A program made the position numbers and the translations under genes. Source: Bradyrhizobium sp. LHD-71 (GTDB lineage Bacteria; Pseudomonadota; Alphaproteobacteria; Rhizobiales; Xanthobacteraceae). From it: DNA of 64,000 nt. The notes under the pieces are model-generated. The model did not search any database and was not told where the DNA came from. It saw only the letters and a list, made by a program, of their open reading frames with translations. The stretch covers positions 50,245-114,244 of the forward strand of contig NZ_JAVIFX010000028.1 in NCBI RefSeq assembly GCF_031157255.1, given 5' to 3'. Positions 42,952-51,815 of this stretch are shown here, one piece after another. How positions within the stretch are numbered: the stretch's first letter is position 1; every line of letters begins with the position of its first letter.

Positions 42952-44697
42952 ATGCTAAAATCAGACGCAGCGCCGCTTCGCAAGACACCGAGCGCGCGGG
43001 ACGCCAATCCTGCTCCCAAGGACAACAAGAGAACGCAAGTCGCTGCGGGCTTCCTGAGGCAAATTGAGGACGGCGCGGAACCCGCGAATACCGAGGGCGC
43101 TGTGATTGATCAGACGCCATCGCAAGACGCGACCCCTCCGTCAACTCGGTCGGCCGCCACCGCAAAGCCCGCCGGCGAAATCGAGCTCAAGCTCATCGTC
43201 GATGCCGATCGCATGGCGCATTTCAACGCCGCGCCAGTCATCGCGGCGCATGCGCGGAACAAGGGCTCGCGGAAGCATCTGAAGTCCGTCTATTACGACA
43301 CGCCCGAGCGGACGCTTCGGCGCAACGGCCTCAGCCTGCGGGTGCGCCAGAGCGGGGCGCGCTTCGTGCAGACCGTGAAGACCGATGCCGCGGATGATCC
43401 GCTGCGTCGTGGCGAGTGGGAGGCGAGCGTGCCTTCGCTCGCGCCCGATCTTGCTTTGGCGATGCCCTTCGTCCCGGAGAAGCTTCGCGGCGTTCTCGAA
43501 GCGCAGGCGCTCGAAGCCGTCTTCACCGCCGACACCCATCGCCACGCCCGGATCGTCGATTTGCCGTCGGGAACGGTGGAGGTCGCCTTCGACCGTGGCG
43601 AGCTGGCGGCCGGCGATCGGTCGATGCCGGTGAGCGAGATCGAGCTGGAGCTCAAGGATGGCAGCGCGAGCACGATCTACGAGATCGCGTTGCGGCTGGC
43701 CGAGCACGGGGTGGTGAAGCCGTCCATCCGCAGCAAATCGGCGCGCGGCTTCGATCTCGCAGCGGGCGTGCCGCCGGCGGCCCGCCGTCCGCGCAAACTT
43801 CGCCTCGATCCTTCAGTCACGCTCGACGACGCCTTCGCAACGATCCTGCGCTCCTGCTTCCTGCATCTGCTGCAGTCGCTGCCGGCGGCCGAGGACGGCC
43901 GCAATCCGGAGGGCGTGCATCAACTCCGCGTCGCGCTGCGTCGGCTCCGGTCGGCTCTGGACCTGATGCGATCGGTCGGCACGCTCAGCAATCTCGACGC
44001 GCTGCGCTCGGAAGCCAAATGGCTGGCGCAGGATCTGTCCGCCGCGCGCGATTGGGACGTGTTCCAGCTCGAAACCCTGCCGACGATCGCGAAGGCCTGT
44101 CCTTCCGTCGCCGGCTTCGATGCGCTCGGCCGGGCTGCGGCCCAGCGGCAGTCCGGCGCCTATCGCAAGGCGCATCATGCGCTCGCCGATCGCCGCTGTG
44201 CACTATTCCTGATCGGCCTTGGCAACTGGATCGAGGCGCGGGGCTGGCGCAGCGATGTCCCTGCCGAAGATCTCGGCCGGCTCGCCGAGCCCGCGGTCAA
44301 TTTTGCCCAGCGTATCCTGTCGGAGCAATATGTGAAGCTGCTCAAGCGGGGCCGCCGTTTCAAATCGCTTTCCGTGGAACAGCTGCATCGGGTGCGGCTC
44401 GCGACCAAGCGGCTGCGCTATCTCAGCGAGTTCCTGCTGCCGCTCTACGAGGATCGCAAATCCACCAAGCGCTTCTCGCGCCGGCTCGCCGCTCTGCAGG
44501 AGGAACTCGGCGCCTTCAACGACATGGCGGTCACGGCATCGCTGCTCGAGGGGCTCGATGCCGAGCCCGACAGCGCCGTCGCCGCCGCGGCCATCGCCGG
44601 CTGGCAGGCGCGCGCCTCGATCGGCGTCCAGCCATCACTGCAAGGCACGTGGCGCGATTTCACCGCCGCGCGGGTGCCGTGGGCGTCACAGGGCTGA
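42952..44697 (+). CDS. CYTH-CHAD domain protein (polyphosphate/triphosphate)
   Basis: 581 residues as drawn. The first 75 are low complexity. The CYTH domain begins at EIELKL (residue 76) and reaches about 280; it holds acidic and basic tunnel residues for triphosphates. The CHAD domain (about 300-575, with HQLRVALRRLRSALDL) is helical and rich in Arg/His, and binds polyphosphate. Together they suggest polyphosphate hydrolysis or binding. The Pho box just before the ATG argues for a later start: GTG at 43102, with gaggg before it, would give a 531-residue protein that begins nearer the CYTH domain. Confidence 0.88.
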   Translation: MLKSDAAPLRKTPSARDANPAPKDNKRTQVAAGFLRQIEDGAEPANTEGAVIDQTPSQDATPPSTRSAATAKPAGEIELKLIVDADRMAHFNAAPVIAAHARNKGSRKHLKSVYYDTPERTLRRNGLSLRVRQSGARFVQTVKTDAADDPLRRGEWEASVPSLAPDLALAMPFVPEKLRGVLEAQALEAVFTADTHRHARIVDLPSGTVEVAFDRGELAAGDRSMPVSEIELELKDGSASTIYEIALRLAEHGVVKPSIRSKSARGFDLAAGVPPAARRPRKLRLDPSVTLDDAFATILRSCFLHLLQSLPAAEDGRNPEGVHQLRVALRRLRSALDLMRSVGTLSNLDALRSEAKWLAQDLSAARDWDVFQLETLPTIAKACPSVAGFDALGRAAAQRQSGAYRKAHHALADRRCALFLIGLGNWIEARGWRSDVPAEDLGRLAEPAVNFAQRILSEQYVKLLKRGRRFKSLSVEQLHRVRLATKRLRYLSEFLLPLYEDRKSTKRFSRRLAALQEELGAFNDMAVTASLLEGLDAEPDSAVAAAAIAGWQARASIGVQPSLQGTWRDFTAARVPWASQG

Positions 44698-44814
44698 TTG
44701 CGCATCCTCGAAAAGTTGCGGCCAGCCATTGGGGGATGGCTGGCCGCGCGCGAACCGGTCTGGGACGGGGAGGGGTGGGGATGTGACCGGGTCGCGTAAC
44801 CTGTTGTCTCGTTC

Positions 44815-45438
44815 CTAATCTCTCGCGCTGGCGGTGGAGACCGCCGGCTTGGTATCGCCGAGCGAGACCCAGACGTTGGGATCGCTCTGCGACTGGCGCT
44901 TGACGAAGCGGTAGCCGGTCTCCGTCCAGGCCAGGACGTTCTCGTTCTGATTGTCGAGAACGAACTCGCCCTTGTCGGTTTTCACCGTCAGCACGGCGTG
45001 ACCTTCGCCCTTCTTGTCGCGCACGACGGTGATGAGCAGGGCCTCGCGCGGCCATCCGGCATCCATCAGCATCTTGCGCTTCAACAGCACGTAGTCTTCA
45101 CAGTCGCCGTAACCGTCGGTCGGCAGCGACCACTTCTCGATCACGCCCCAGTGCTCCTGGTCGGTCAAAGGCTTCACGGTCTCGTTGACCCAGCGATTGA
45201 CCTTGACGAGGTCGCGCCATGCCGCCTGCGACATCACGATGTCGCGTGCCTGCGTCGGCGCGCCCTTGCACTGAGCGGCGTTGTCCGCACAGAATTCGAC
45301 CCAGCCGATCGGCGCACGCGTGGTGTCGCCGAGGCTCGCATAGAGCAGTCGGCTCTCGCCGGCCTGCGCTGCTGCGCTGATCCCGAAGAGCATGGCGGCC
45401 AGCGCCAGCACCTTCCCCTGTCCCCTGAAATCAAACAT
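44815..45438 (-). CDS. Secreted transglutaminase-like cysteine peptidase (BTLCP type)
   Basis: 207 residues from the ATG at 45438. A signal peptide ends near AAAQA. The catalytic triad is C113 (GDCEDY), H147 (GHAVL) and D162 (LDN), as in the bacterial transglutaminase-like cysteine proteinase family (PF06035, which includes LapG). In Pseudomonas, LapG cleaves a surface adhesin under cyclic-di-GMP control. The target here is unknown, and no LapD partner is visible, though the PilZ protein is close. The gene is preceded by an unusual palindrome-rich region. Confidence 0.9.
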   Translation of the reverse strand: MFDFRGQGKVLALAAMLFGISAAAQAGESRLLYASLGDTTRAPIGWVEFCADNAAQCKGAPTQARDIVMSQAAWRDLVKVNRWVNETVKPLTDQEHWGVIEKWSLPTDGYGDCEDYVLLKRKMLMDAGWPREALLITVVRDKKGEGHAVLTVKTDKGEFVLDNQNENVLAWTETGYRFVKRQSQSDPNVWVSLGDTKPAVSTASARD

Positions 45439-45768
45439 TGCGGCCCCCGTTTCTTGTTGGGACCACATTTGACATGCAGCTTTTGAGTTGCCGCTAAGTC
45501 GGTCAAGTCAAGTTGAGACGAATGCAAGTAAAAGGCGAGGCGAATTCGATCTATACTTGAATCGAATTCTCATAAAATTTGAAATGACTGCAACTGATTC
45601 AAATTTTATCTATTAACGCGCAAACGCTGGCGGAACCGTCGTTTGCGCGCAATTGCTCGCTTGCGTTAACTCGCATCGGGATGGCCGCAACGCACGAAAA
45701 AGGCGGCGTCCGCATCGCGGAGGCCGCCTTCGAGGCTTGAAATACAGGGGGGTTCCCGCTGTCGCGCT
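45439..45768. promoter_or_regulatory. Palindrome-rich A/T-rich region
   Basis: 330 bases. Three perfect inverted repeats follow one another: 45542-45569 (gaattcgat arms), 45572-45609 (ataaaatttgaa arms) and 45617-45649 (cgcgcaaacg arms). They would be upstream of the transglutaminase-like gene (minus strand). The PilZ terminator ends the stretch. The A/T content is far above the neighbouring genes. Confidence 0.6.
45696..45730 (-). terminator. Rho-independent terminator of the PilZ gene
   Basis: On the minus strand aaggcggc and gccgcctt pair around a 15-base loop and are followed by tttt. It starts 39 bases after the PilZ stop. Confidence 0.75.
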
Positions 45769-46380
45769 TTACCGCGCGGTAACGCTCTCTTCGAGAGTCT
45801 CGATCGGCTGCTCGTGCATGAACTCCAGCGCGAAGCCGTCTTCGAGGTTGCGGACCACGCGGCCCTGCACCCGCCCGAGGAAAACAGTCGATTTCAGAGG
45901 CGGGCGGTTTTCCGCGGCGATCGCAGCACCTGACAGCGAGAGGTCGATGATGCGGCAGGTCATCTTGGTGCCGTCCTCGAGCGTCAGCACGGCGATGGGG
46001 TTGCGGGGCACGATACGGTCGTGGCGGCGGTCCTCGGGCAGGTTGAGGATGTCGCGGTTGGCGAGCCAGGTCAGCTGGGCCGCGAGCTTGTCGCGCTTGC
46101 GCGGCGTTGCCCCGATCGTCATGGCGAAGCCATTGTCGATGATGCGGGTGATCTTGCCCTCGACCCGGCCGATATGGTCGAGATAGGCAACCACGCGGTC
46201 GCCGACATTGCCGATGCCGGGGGCGAGTAGCGCGAGCCCGCCCGGCGACATGTTGATGACCTGGCAGGGGAATTCACGTCGGTCCGGCAGCATGTAACGG
46301 CCGAGCAGGTGCACCTTCACCCGCTGGAAACGCCGACGCTCCTCGGCGGCCGGAAGAAATTTTTTGTTCGCCAACGCCAT
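45769..46380 (-). CDS. Tandem PilZ domain protein
   Basis: 203 residues from the ATG at 46380. The first PilZ domain has RRRFQRVKV and NMSPGG (about 14-50) and is a probable cyclic-di-GMP binder. The second has VPRNPIAVL and DLSLSG (about 120-165), with a reduced Arg motif. Two such domains in one small protein mean it probably works as a cyclic-di-GMP adaptor without an enzymatic part. Upstream, 69 bases away, is an MFS gene reading the same way. Confidence 0.88.
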   Translation of the reverse strand: MALANKKFLPAAEERRRFQRVKVHLLGRYMLPDRREFPCQVINMSPGGLALLAPGIGNVGDRVVAYLDHIGRVEGKITRIIDNGFAMTIGATPRKRDKLAAQLTWLANRDILNLPEDRRHDRIVPRNPIAVLTLEDGTKMTCRIIDLSLSGAAIAAENRPPLKSTVFLGRVQGRVVRNLEDGFALEFMHEQPIETLEESVTAR

Positions 46381-46449
46381 TTTCAACACCCGACCCCCCG
46401 CCCGGGCGGAGTCCGGCACGACCCTAAGGTGCATAGGGTTAATGCCGCG

Positions 46450-47613
46450 TTAGGATCGGGCGCGCCGCTCACGGACAGACACAATACGCTCGAAAAGCAA
46501 CATCAGGGGCAGGCAGGCCAGCACCGTCAGTGCGCCGAGGTCGAACGCAGCTGCGGCCGTGCCGGCCGACTTGGCGAGCCGGCCCGCGAGAGCCGGCCCC
46601 AACATCATCGCGGCATAAAAGAGGGTGTAGAACACGCCCATCCCAAGGGCGCGCGTCTCCGGCGCAAGGACGCGGGCGGCGAGGCTCATCATCGGGCCGG
46701 CCGGAAGGCCGCCGACCAGTCCGCCCAGGATCAGGATGGTGATCACGGCGTCGGATCGGCTCATCCAGGCCAGCAGGGCGGCCACGACGAGGCTGGCCGC
46801 GATCGTCAGAACAAAGGGCTTGCCGCGATCGGCGAGGTAGCCACCGGCCGGTACCGAGATCACTGACAGCCACATCACGACGCTGATCGCCGAGCCCGCC
46901 GCCGCGATGCTCCAGCCGCGCTCCGTCAGCAGCGTCGGGCCGAACGAGAAGATCATGGCAAAGGCAATATTATAAAGGCCCCAGATCATGCCCGCGACGA
47001 TCACCGCCAGCAGGGCAAGAGCATCGGGCCAGCCCGAGGCGGCAGCGCCAACCGTTACCGCCGGGGGCGGCTGGTAGAACATGATCAGCGCAATACCGAT
47101 TGCGGTCAGTACACCTGCTGCCAGGAACACCGCGCCTGCGCCATAGGCGGTCCCGATCGAAGGCAGCACCAGAAGCGAGATCCCAACGCCAACCGGCCAG
47201 GAATTGACGAAGATCGCCATCGCGGTCGCGATCTCCCTGCCGGCAAACCAGTCGGTGGCCATCTTGGTGAGCTGCACCGTCAGCAGCACGCCGCCGGCGC
47301 CCGAGGCCAGGCGGCCGGCCATCTGCCAGCCCCAGATGTCGGTTGTGGCCATGACCAGGCTGCCGGCCGTCATCAGCAAGAGCGCCAGGATCGTCGTCGG
47401 CTTGTCGCCGAGAGCCCGGCCGATCGCGCCGCTTGGCAGTGCCAGCACGATGCCAGGCGTGAAATAGAGCCCGATCAGGATCCCGATATCGGCAATCCCG
47501 ACGCCAAAGCTCCCTTGCAGCAGCGGCGCGACCGCGGCCACGCTCTGAAATTGAAATGCGATGGTGAGGCGCACGACGAACAGGATTGCAAGAATGCCCC
47601 AGCGATTGCGCAA
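46450..47613 (-). CDS. MFS transporter (YajR/CynX-like)
   Basis: 387 residues, twelve membrane segments. It has the N-terminal motif FQFQSVAAVAPLL and the usual mid-protein polar loop. The substrate is unknown. A second MFS gene of another subfamily lies 70 bases upstream on the same strand. Confidence 0.88.
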   Translation of the reverse strand: MRNRWGILAILFVVRLTIAFQFQSVAAVAPLLQGSFGVGIADIGILIGLYFTPGIVLALPSGAIGRALGDKPTTILALLLMTAGSLVMATTDIWGWQMAGRLASGAGGVLLTVQLTKMATDWFAGREIATAMAIFVNSWPVGVGISLLVLPSIGTAYGAGAVFLAAGVLTAIGIALIMFYQPPPAVTVGAAASGWPDALALLAVIVAGMIWGLYNIAFAMIFSFGPTLLTERGWSIAAAGSAISVVMWLSVISVPAGGYLADRGKPFVLTIAASLVVAALLAWMSRSDAVITILILGGLVGGLPAGPMMSLAARVLAPETRALGMGVFYTLFYAAMMLGPALAGRLAKSAGTAAAAFDLGALTVLACLPLMLLFERIVSVRERRARS

Positions 47614-47683
47614 CGTGTCGTCTCCCCGGCCGCCGCTGCAAGCGTGCGGCGGAGACAGGCGGGAGTCAACCGGGCCCGCTTCG

Positions 47684-48919
47684 CTACGTCGGCTTCGCAG
47701 CGCGCAGCAGAAGCAGCAGCACCAGCAGGACGGCGGCAGACAGGCCGAGCGACCAGTGGATGCCGATCGCCGCGCCTGACAGCCCGACGGTGATGCCGCT
47801 GAAGGCCCGCATCCCGAGCCCGGCCATATTATAGAGGCCGACGACGCGGCCGCGGATGTCGTGCGGCGCGTTCAGCTGCACAAGCGCCTGCGCCATGGTG
47901 TTGAACGAGAGCTCGAAGAAGCCCGCGCAGAACAGCAGCACGATGGCGACCGGATAGATCCGGACCAGGGCGAAGCCGAGCAGCGCCATGCTCCAGAGCA
48001 TCGCCAGCATGATCGCGGTGCGCGGCGTGCCCTTGAGGCGGCCCCAGGATTCCAGCGCGATAGCGGCGAGCACCGCGCCGGCCGCATCCGCCGCCAGCAG
48101 CACGCTGTAGGAGACGCCGGGGTCGCCATGGCCGAGATCACCGGCATAGCCCGGCATCTGGGCGTGATAGGCGTTGCCGATCATGAAGGAGGTGAGGCCG
48201 GCGAGCCAGGTCATCGCCGCCAGCACCGGCTGAGTGCCGATCGCGCGCATCGTCAGCACGATGTCGGCAAGGCCACGCACCGCGAAGCGCCGCACCGCCA
48301 CGCTGCTGTCGCGGACCGGTGCCCAGAACAGCCAGAGCAGCATCGGCAGGTAGAACAGCGTGTTGAAGATGATGCCGTGCGAGGTGCCGAGGGTGAGCAT
48401 GATGACGCCGCCCACCGCAGGCCCGACCAGGATGCCGAGATAGCGCGCCATCGCGTTCAGCCGCACCGCGCTCGGCAGGTCCGCAGGCGCCACGAGATCG
48501 TAGAGCAGGAGCTGGTTCGGCGTCTGCCAGAGCACGCCGGCGCAGCCATGGATCACCAGCAGCAGCATCGCGTGCCACATCTGGATGGTGTCGGTGATGA
48601 AGAAGAAGCCCCATCCGGCGGACGCCACGATGAACAGCAGCATGCCGCATTGGATGATGCGGCGCGGATCGAACCGGTCGGCGAGCCCGCCGACCGCGAC
48701 CGAGAACAGCAGGAAGGGGAGCCAGTGCGACAGCACGGCAAAGCCCGCCAGCGCCGGCGAATGGAATTTCTGGAACACCACCCAATAGCTGATCACATGC
48801 TCGATGTTGTCGGCCATCATCGCGAGCACATAGGCCGTGAACTGGAGCCGATACGGCACGGATTTCATCGCCGCGAACGAGCCGGACGCGGCCATGGGAT
48901 TTTGGGGAAGGGGATTCAA
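47684..48919 (-). CDS. MFS transporter (EntS-like/DUF894 type)
   Basis: 411 residues, twelve membrane segments. ALAGFAVLSHWLPFLLFSVAVGGLADRFDPRRI at about 56-88 gives the motif-A like GGLADRFDPRR. LPSAVRLNAMARYLGILVGPAVGG is typical of the MFS_3 (EntS-like) exporters. The substrate is unknown. Start uncertain between 48919 and an ATG eight codons later. Confidence 0.88.
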   Translation of the reverse strand: MNPLPQNPMAASGSFAAMKSVPYRLQFTAYVLAMMADNIEHVISYWVVFQKFHSPALAGFAVLSHWLPFLLFSVAVGGLADRFDPRRIIQCGMLLFIVASAGWGFFFITDTIQMWHAMLLLVIHGCAGVLWQTPNQLLLYDLVAPADLPSAVRLNAMARYLGILVGPAVGGVIMLTLGTSHGIIFNTLFYLPMLLWLFWAPVRDSSVAVRRFAVRGLADIVLTMRAIGTQPVLAAMTWLAGLTSFMIGNAYHAQMPGYAGDLGHGDPGVSYSVLLAADAAGAVLAAIALESWGRLKGTPRTAIMLAMLWSMALLGFALVRIYPVAIVLLFCAGFFELSFNTMAQALVQLNAPHDIRGRVVGLYNMAGLGMRAFSGITVGLSGAAIGIHWSLGLSAAVLLVLLLLLRAAKPT

Positions 48920-49030
48920 GGGAGCACCAAGGGTGAGATTTCGCCCGTGCGTACACGCTCATCAATGGGCGCTTCAAGATGCATGGGTGCGCAGCCCATA
49001 TGTGCAAAGCGATGGCCGGCTCTTGATAGG

Positions 49031-49531
49031 CTAGCCGATCCTGCCCCGAACGTATTTCTCCACCCGCTCGAGGAGATGATCGACAGACCCATCGGCCGTA
49101 TCGAGCACGAGATGCTCTCGATCCCACGGCTCATAGTGGTGGTTCACTATCTCCTCCCAGTTTGGGAGTTCGTGGCCACTGATATCGGCGACGCGGTCTT
49201 CCGCCCGTCTCCGGTGGATGGCGAGGTCACGGCAGATCAATTCGATCTCGACGATATGTATCGAATTTTCCGCCGCCGTCTTCCGCCAGCCGGCACGGCT
49301 CGGAAGCACCGGGTTTACGCAATCGGCAACCACGGTTCGGCTGAGCTTGAGGTTTTCGGCGGCGATGGCATTCGCTATGGCATACCCTGTCGTGCCGACC
49401 GCCAGGCCAGCCTGCCGCAAGGCCTGTTCGATGGTGTCGATGCGGAGGTATGTTGCCTTTAGCCGCGTTGCCAACTCGCGGGAGACCGTCGTCTTGCCGG
49501 TGGCCGGAAGGCCGCCGAATACGAGCAACAC
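49031..49531 (-). CDS. P-loop kinase of the AAA/zeta-toxin-like type
   Basis: 166 residues. The P-loop GLPATGKT is at 7-14, followed by LRIDTIEQALR, as in small-molecule and zeta-type kinases. The HHYEPWDREHLVLDT region near the C-terminus is common in the family. No antitoxin-like partner is next to it, so a metabolite kinase role is more likely than toxin-antitoxin. It is divergent from the methyltransferase gene. Confidence 0.82.
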   Translation of the reverse strand: MLLVFGGLPATGKTTVSRELATRLKATYLRIDTIEQALRQAGLAVGTTGYAIANAIAAENLKLSRTVVADCVNPVLPSRAGWRKTAAENSIHIVEIELICRDLAIHRRRAEDRVADISGHELPNWEEIVNHHYEPWDREHLVLDTADGSVDHLLERVEKYVRGRIG

Positions 49532-49747
49532 AGGGGGCGATTGCTGGTCATGTCTTGTGATCGGTTACGGTTCGTTCGTCGAGGCCGGAGCACGCTCCTA
49601 GGTTTGCTTCGCTCACGCGGGCGACGAAGTCCAGTAGGTTGGCTGGAGCGGAAGCGTAATCCGGGCTGCCCGATTGAGGCCGTCGCTCGAGCAGCGGCGG
49701 ACAAGTCGCCCCGCGCGGGCCTCGAGATTATCGGCTACGATCCCCCC
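49532..49747. other. Degenerate repeat before methyltransferase gene
   Basis: 215 bases with tttgcttcgctcacgcggg and ttggctggagcggaag, which look like parts of the cgtagcc...ggctac repeat found intact at 50500 and 62085. A frame runs through from 49541 but the coding region starts at 49748. Confidence 0.4.
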
Positions 49748-50497
49748 ATGGAACCGAACAGCCTCTATGACCGCCCGGATCTCTATGACCTGATGGCTCC
49801 GCCAAACGCGATGCTCGAACGCTTCTATGTCGAGATTGCGCGCGAGCGCGGAAGGCGCGTTCTCGATCTTGCATGTGGCAGCGGTCGCCTGACCATTCCG
49901 CTGGCGCAAGCCGGGCTCGAGGTCGTCGGAGCCGATTTGTCTTCGGCGATGCTGGAGCGCGCGCGGAATCACGCCAGAGCGCAATCGGTCGAGCCCGGCT
50001 TCGCCCAGGTGGACATGCGCGATTTCGATCTCGGGGGACGGACCTTCGACACCATCATCGTCGCCATGAATTCGGTCCTGCACCTGCATAGCCTCGATGA
50101 CTTCAAAGGCTTCTTCGGATCGGTCGGCAAGCACCTGTCGCCGAACGGCCGGCTCGTGTTCGATGCGTTCCTGCCCAACATCGCCATGCTCAACGCTGAT
50201 CCCGACAAGCGGGAGTTGATCGGCACGGTCGTCCACGATGACCTTGGCATGATCACCATTGAGGAGACGGCACGATACGACCCGCTCGCACAGGTCAGGC
50301 ATGTGGAGTGGTACTGGTCGAGCGAGACCGAAACGGATTTTTGGCGGGTGAAATTGCCGATGCGCAGTATCTTCCCGCAGGAGATGCCATTGCTGATCGC
50401 TTCGGGCGGCCTCGGCCTCATCGCACGCTTTGGTGATTTCGATCACAGTCCTCTGACTGCGGGCAGCATGCGTCAGATCTGTCTCTGCGGTCTCTAG
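49748..50497 (+). CDS. Class I SAM-dependent methyltransferase
   Basis: 249 residues. Motif I VLDLACGSG is at 38-46, then VVGADLSSAML, the GFAQVDMRDF acidic loop and the IIVAMNSVLHL strand. The acceptor is unknown; the fold fits methyltransferases of small molecules. It stands alone before the dehydrogenase gene, followed by a REP-like palindrome. Confidence 0.88.
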   Translation: MEPNSLYDRPDLYDLMAPPNAMLERFYVEIARERGRRVLDLACGSGRLTIPLAQAGLEVVGADLSSAMLERARNHARAQSVEPGFAQVDMRDFDLGGRTFDTIIVAMNSVLHLHSLDDFKGFFGSVGKHLSPNGRLVFDAFLPNIAMLNADPDKRELIGTVVHDDLGMITIEETARYDPLAQVRHVEWYWSSETETDFWRVKLPMRSIFPQEMPLLIASGGLGLIARFGDFDHSPLTAGSMRQICLCGL

Positions 50498-50499
50498 TT

Positions 50500-50572
50500 C
50501 GTAGCCTGGATGAGCGAAGCGATATCCGGGGCATATCTTCCCGCATGTCGCTTCGCTCATGCGGGGCTACGA
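50500..50572. repeat. REP-like palindrome (gtagcc...ggctac family)
   Basis: gtagcctggatgagcgaagcg on the left pairs with cgcttcgctcatgcggggctac on the right. The same family recurs at 62085-62160, and a decayed part at 49600-49660. It sits right behind the methyltransferase stop. Confidence 0.75.
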
Positions 50573-50663
50573 GACTGCTGCTTGGCACGACGTCCTATCT
50601 CACATACGCTTGTCGTCAGCCTGCACCCATCAATCATAACAAGCGGGCACTGAGGACACATCC

Positions 50664-51815
50664 ATGGAAGCCATTCGCGTCTGCACCCACGCCGGTCCCG
50701 GCACCGAGCCCGTCATCCGCAGCGTGCCGTGGCCGAAGGTCGGCCGCAAGGCTGCGCTGATCAAGGTCGGCGCCTGCGGTGTCTGCGGCACCGATCTGCA
50801 TATTCTCAAGGGACATTGGCCGAAGCCGCTGCCCTGGCCGTTCACGCTCGGCCACGAGATTGGCGGCGTCATCGTCGAGTGCGGCGATGAGTTCACCGAG
50901 GACTTCATGAGCAAGCCGCTCAAGGTCGGATCTAAGGTGATGATCCCGCCGCTGATGCCGTGCGGCCGTTGCTATTACTGCATCCACTATCCGCAGACCG
51001 CGAACAAATGCCTGACGCCGGTCTATTACGGCCGCTATCTCGGCTTCGACAAGGCGCCGCACATGTGGGGCGGCTGGGCCGAATATGTCTATGTCGATCT
51101 CGACATGCTGCCGGGCACGAAAATCTACAAGCTTCCCGACGACATGTCGCTGCGCCTCGGCGCGCTGTCGGAGCCGCTGACCTCCTGCATCCGCGCCTTC
51201 AATCGCGCCAGCCGCGCCGGCGGTTTCACCTGGGGCGATACGGTAGTGATACAGGGCTCGGGCCCGATCGGCATTCTCGCGGTCGCCGCGGCCAGGGAGA
51301 TGGGGGCAGGGCGCATCATCTGCGTCGGCGCCCCGGAGGAGCCGCGGCTCAAGCTCGCGCGCGAATTCGGCGCGGAGGCAACCGTGAACATCGAAGAGCT
51401 GACGTCGCCGCAAGAGCGCATTGCGCGCGTCCGCGACATCGTCGGCGGCTTCGGCGCCGATCTCGTGATGGATTGCTCGGGCCACCCCACCGCCGGCCCC
51501 GAAGGCATCGAGATGCTGCGCGACGGCGGCACCTATGTCGAGATGGGCCAGTTCACCGATGCCGGCTCGATCGACACCTCCTGGCACCGCATCTGCACCA
51601 AGGACCTCAACGTGCTGGGATCCTGGGGCTTCACCGGCAATGATCTGCCGCTCGGCGTCGACATGCTCTACCGCACGGCCGGCAAATATCCGTGGCTGAA
51701 GATGCAGACGATCTATCCGTTTACGGAGAAGGGCGTCGCGCAGGCGGTCAAGGACGCGATGGCGATGAAGACGGTGAAGTCCACCATCGTGCCGTGGCCG
51801 GAGCTGGTGGAATGA
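50664..51815 (+). CDS. Zinc-dependent alcohol dehydrogenase family protein
   Basis: 383 residues of medium-chain dehydrogenase. The catalytic zinc ligands are C41 (GVCGTD), H64 and E65 (GHE). The structural zinc loop has C100, C103, C106 and C116, the last spacing being longer than usual. The Rossmann motif is GSGPIGILA. The substrate is unclear: the HWPKPLPWPFTLGHE lead and the PPLMPCGRCYYC loop suggest a short alcohol or polyol. The stop overlaps the start of the next gene by four bases, so they are translated together. Confidence 0.92.
   Translation: MEAIRVCTHAGPGTEPVIRSVPWPKVGRKAALIKVGACGVCGTDLHILKGHWPKPLPWPFTLGHEIGGVIVECGDEFTEDFMSKPLKVGSKVMIPPLMPCGRCYYCIHYPQTANKCLTPVYYGRYLGFDKAPHMWGGWAEYVYVDLDMLPGTKIYKLPDDMSLRLGALSEPLTSCIRAFNRASRAGGFTWGDTVVIQGSGPIGILAVAAAREMGAGRIICVGAPEEPRLKLAREFGAEATVNIEELTSPQERIARVRDIVGGFGADLVMDCSGHPTAGPEGIEMLRDGGTYVEMGQFTDAGSIDTSWHRICTKDLNVLGSWGFTGNDLPLGVDMLYRTAGKYPWLKMQTIYPFTEKGVAQAVKDAMAMKTVKSTIVPWPELVE

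Noticed and set aside
42952..43101. The first 50 codons of the CYTH-CHAD gene as certain coding sequence
   Set aside because: Kept in the drawn feature for safety, but the Pho box makes translation from 42952 unlikely.
47861..49462. 533-codon plus-strand frame over the MFS and kinase genes
   Set aside because: Low-complexity R/H/E/A text on the antisense of an obvious membrane transporter.
49031..49531. Zeta toxin of a toxin-antitoxin pair
   Set aside because: The P-loop kinase fits, but no small antitoxin gene is beside it; a metabolite kinase is the safer call.
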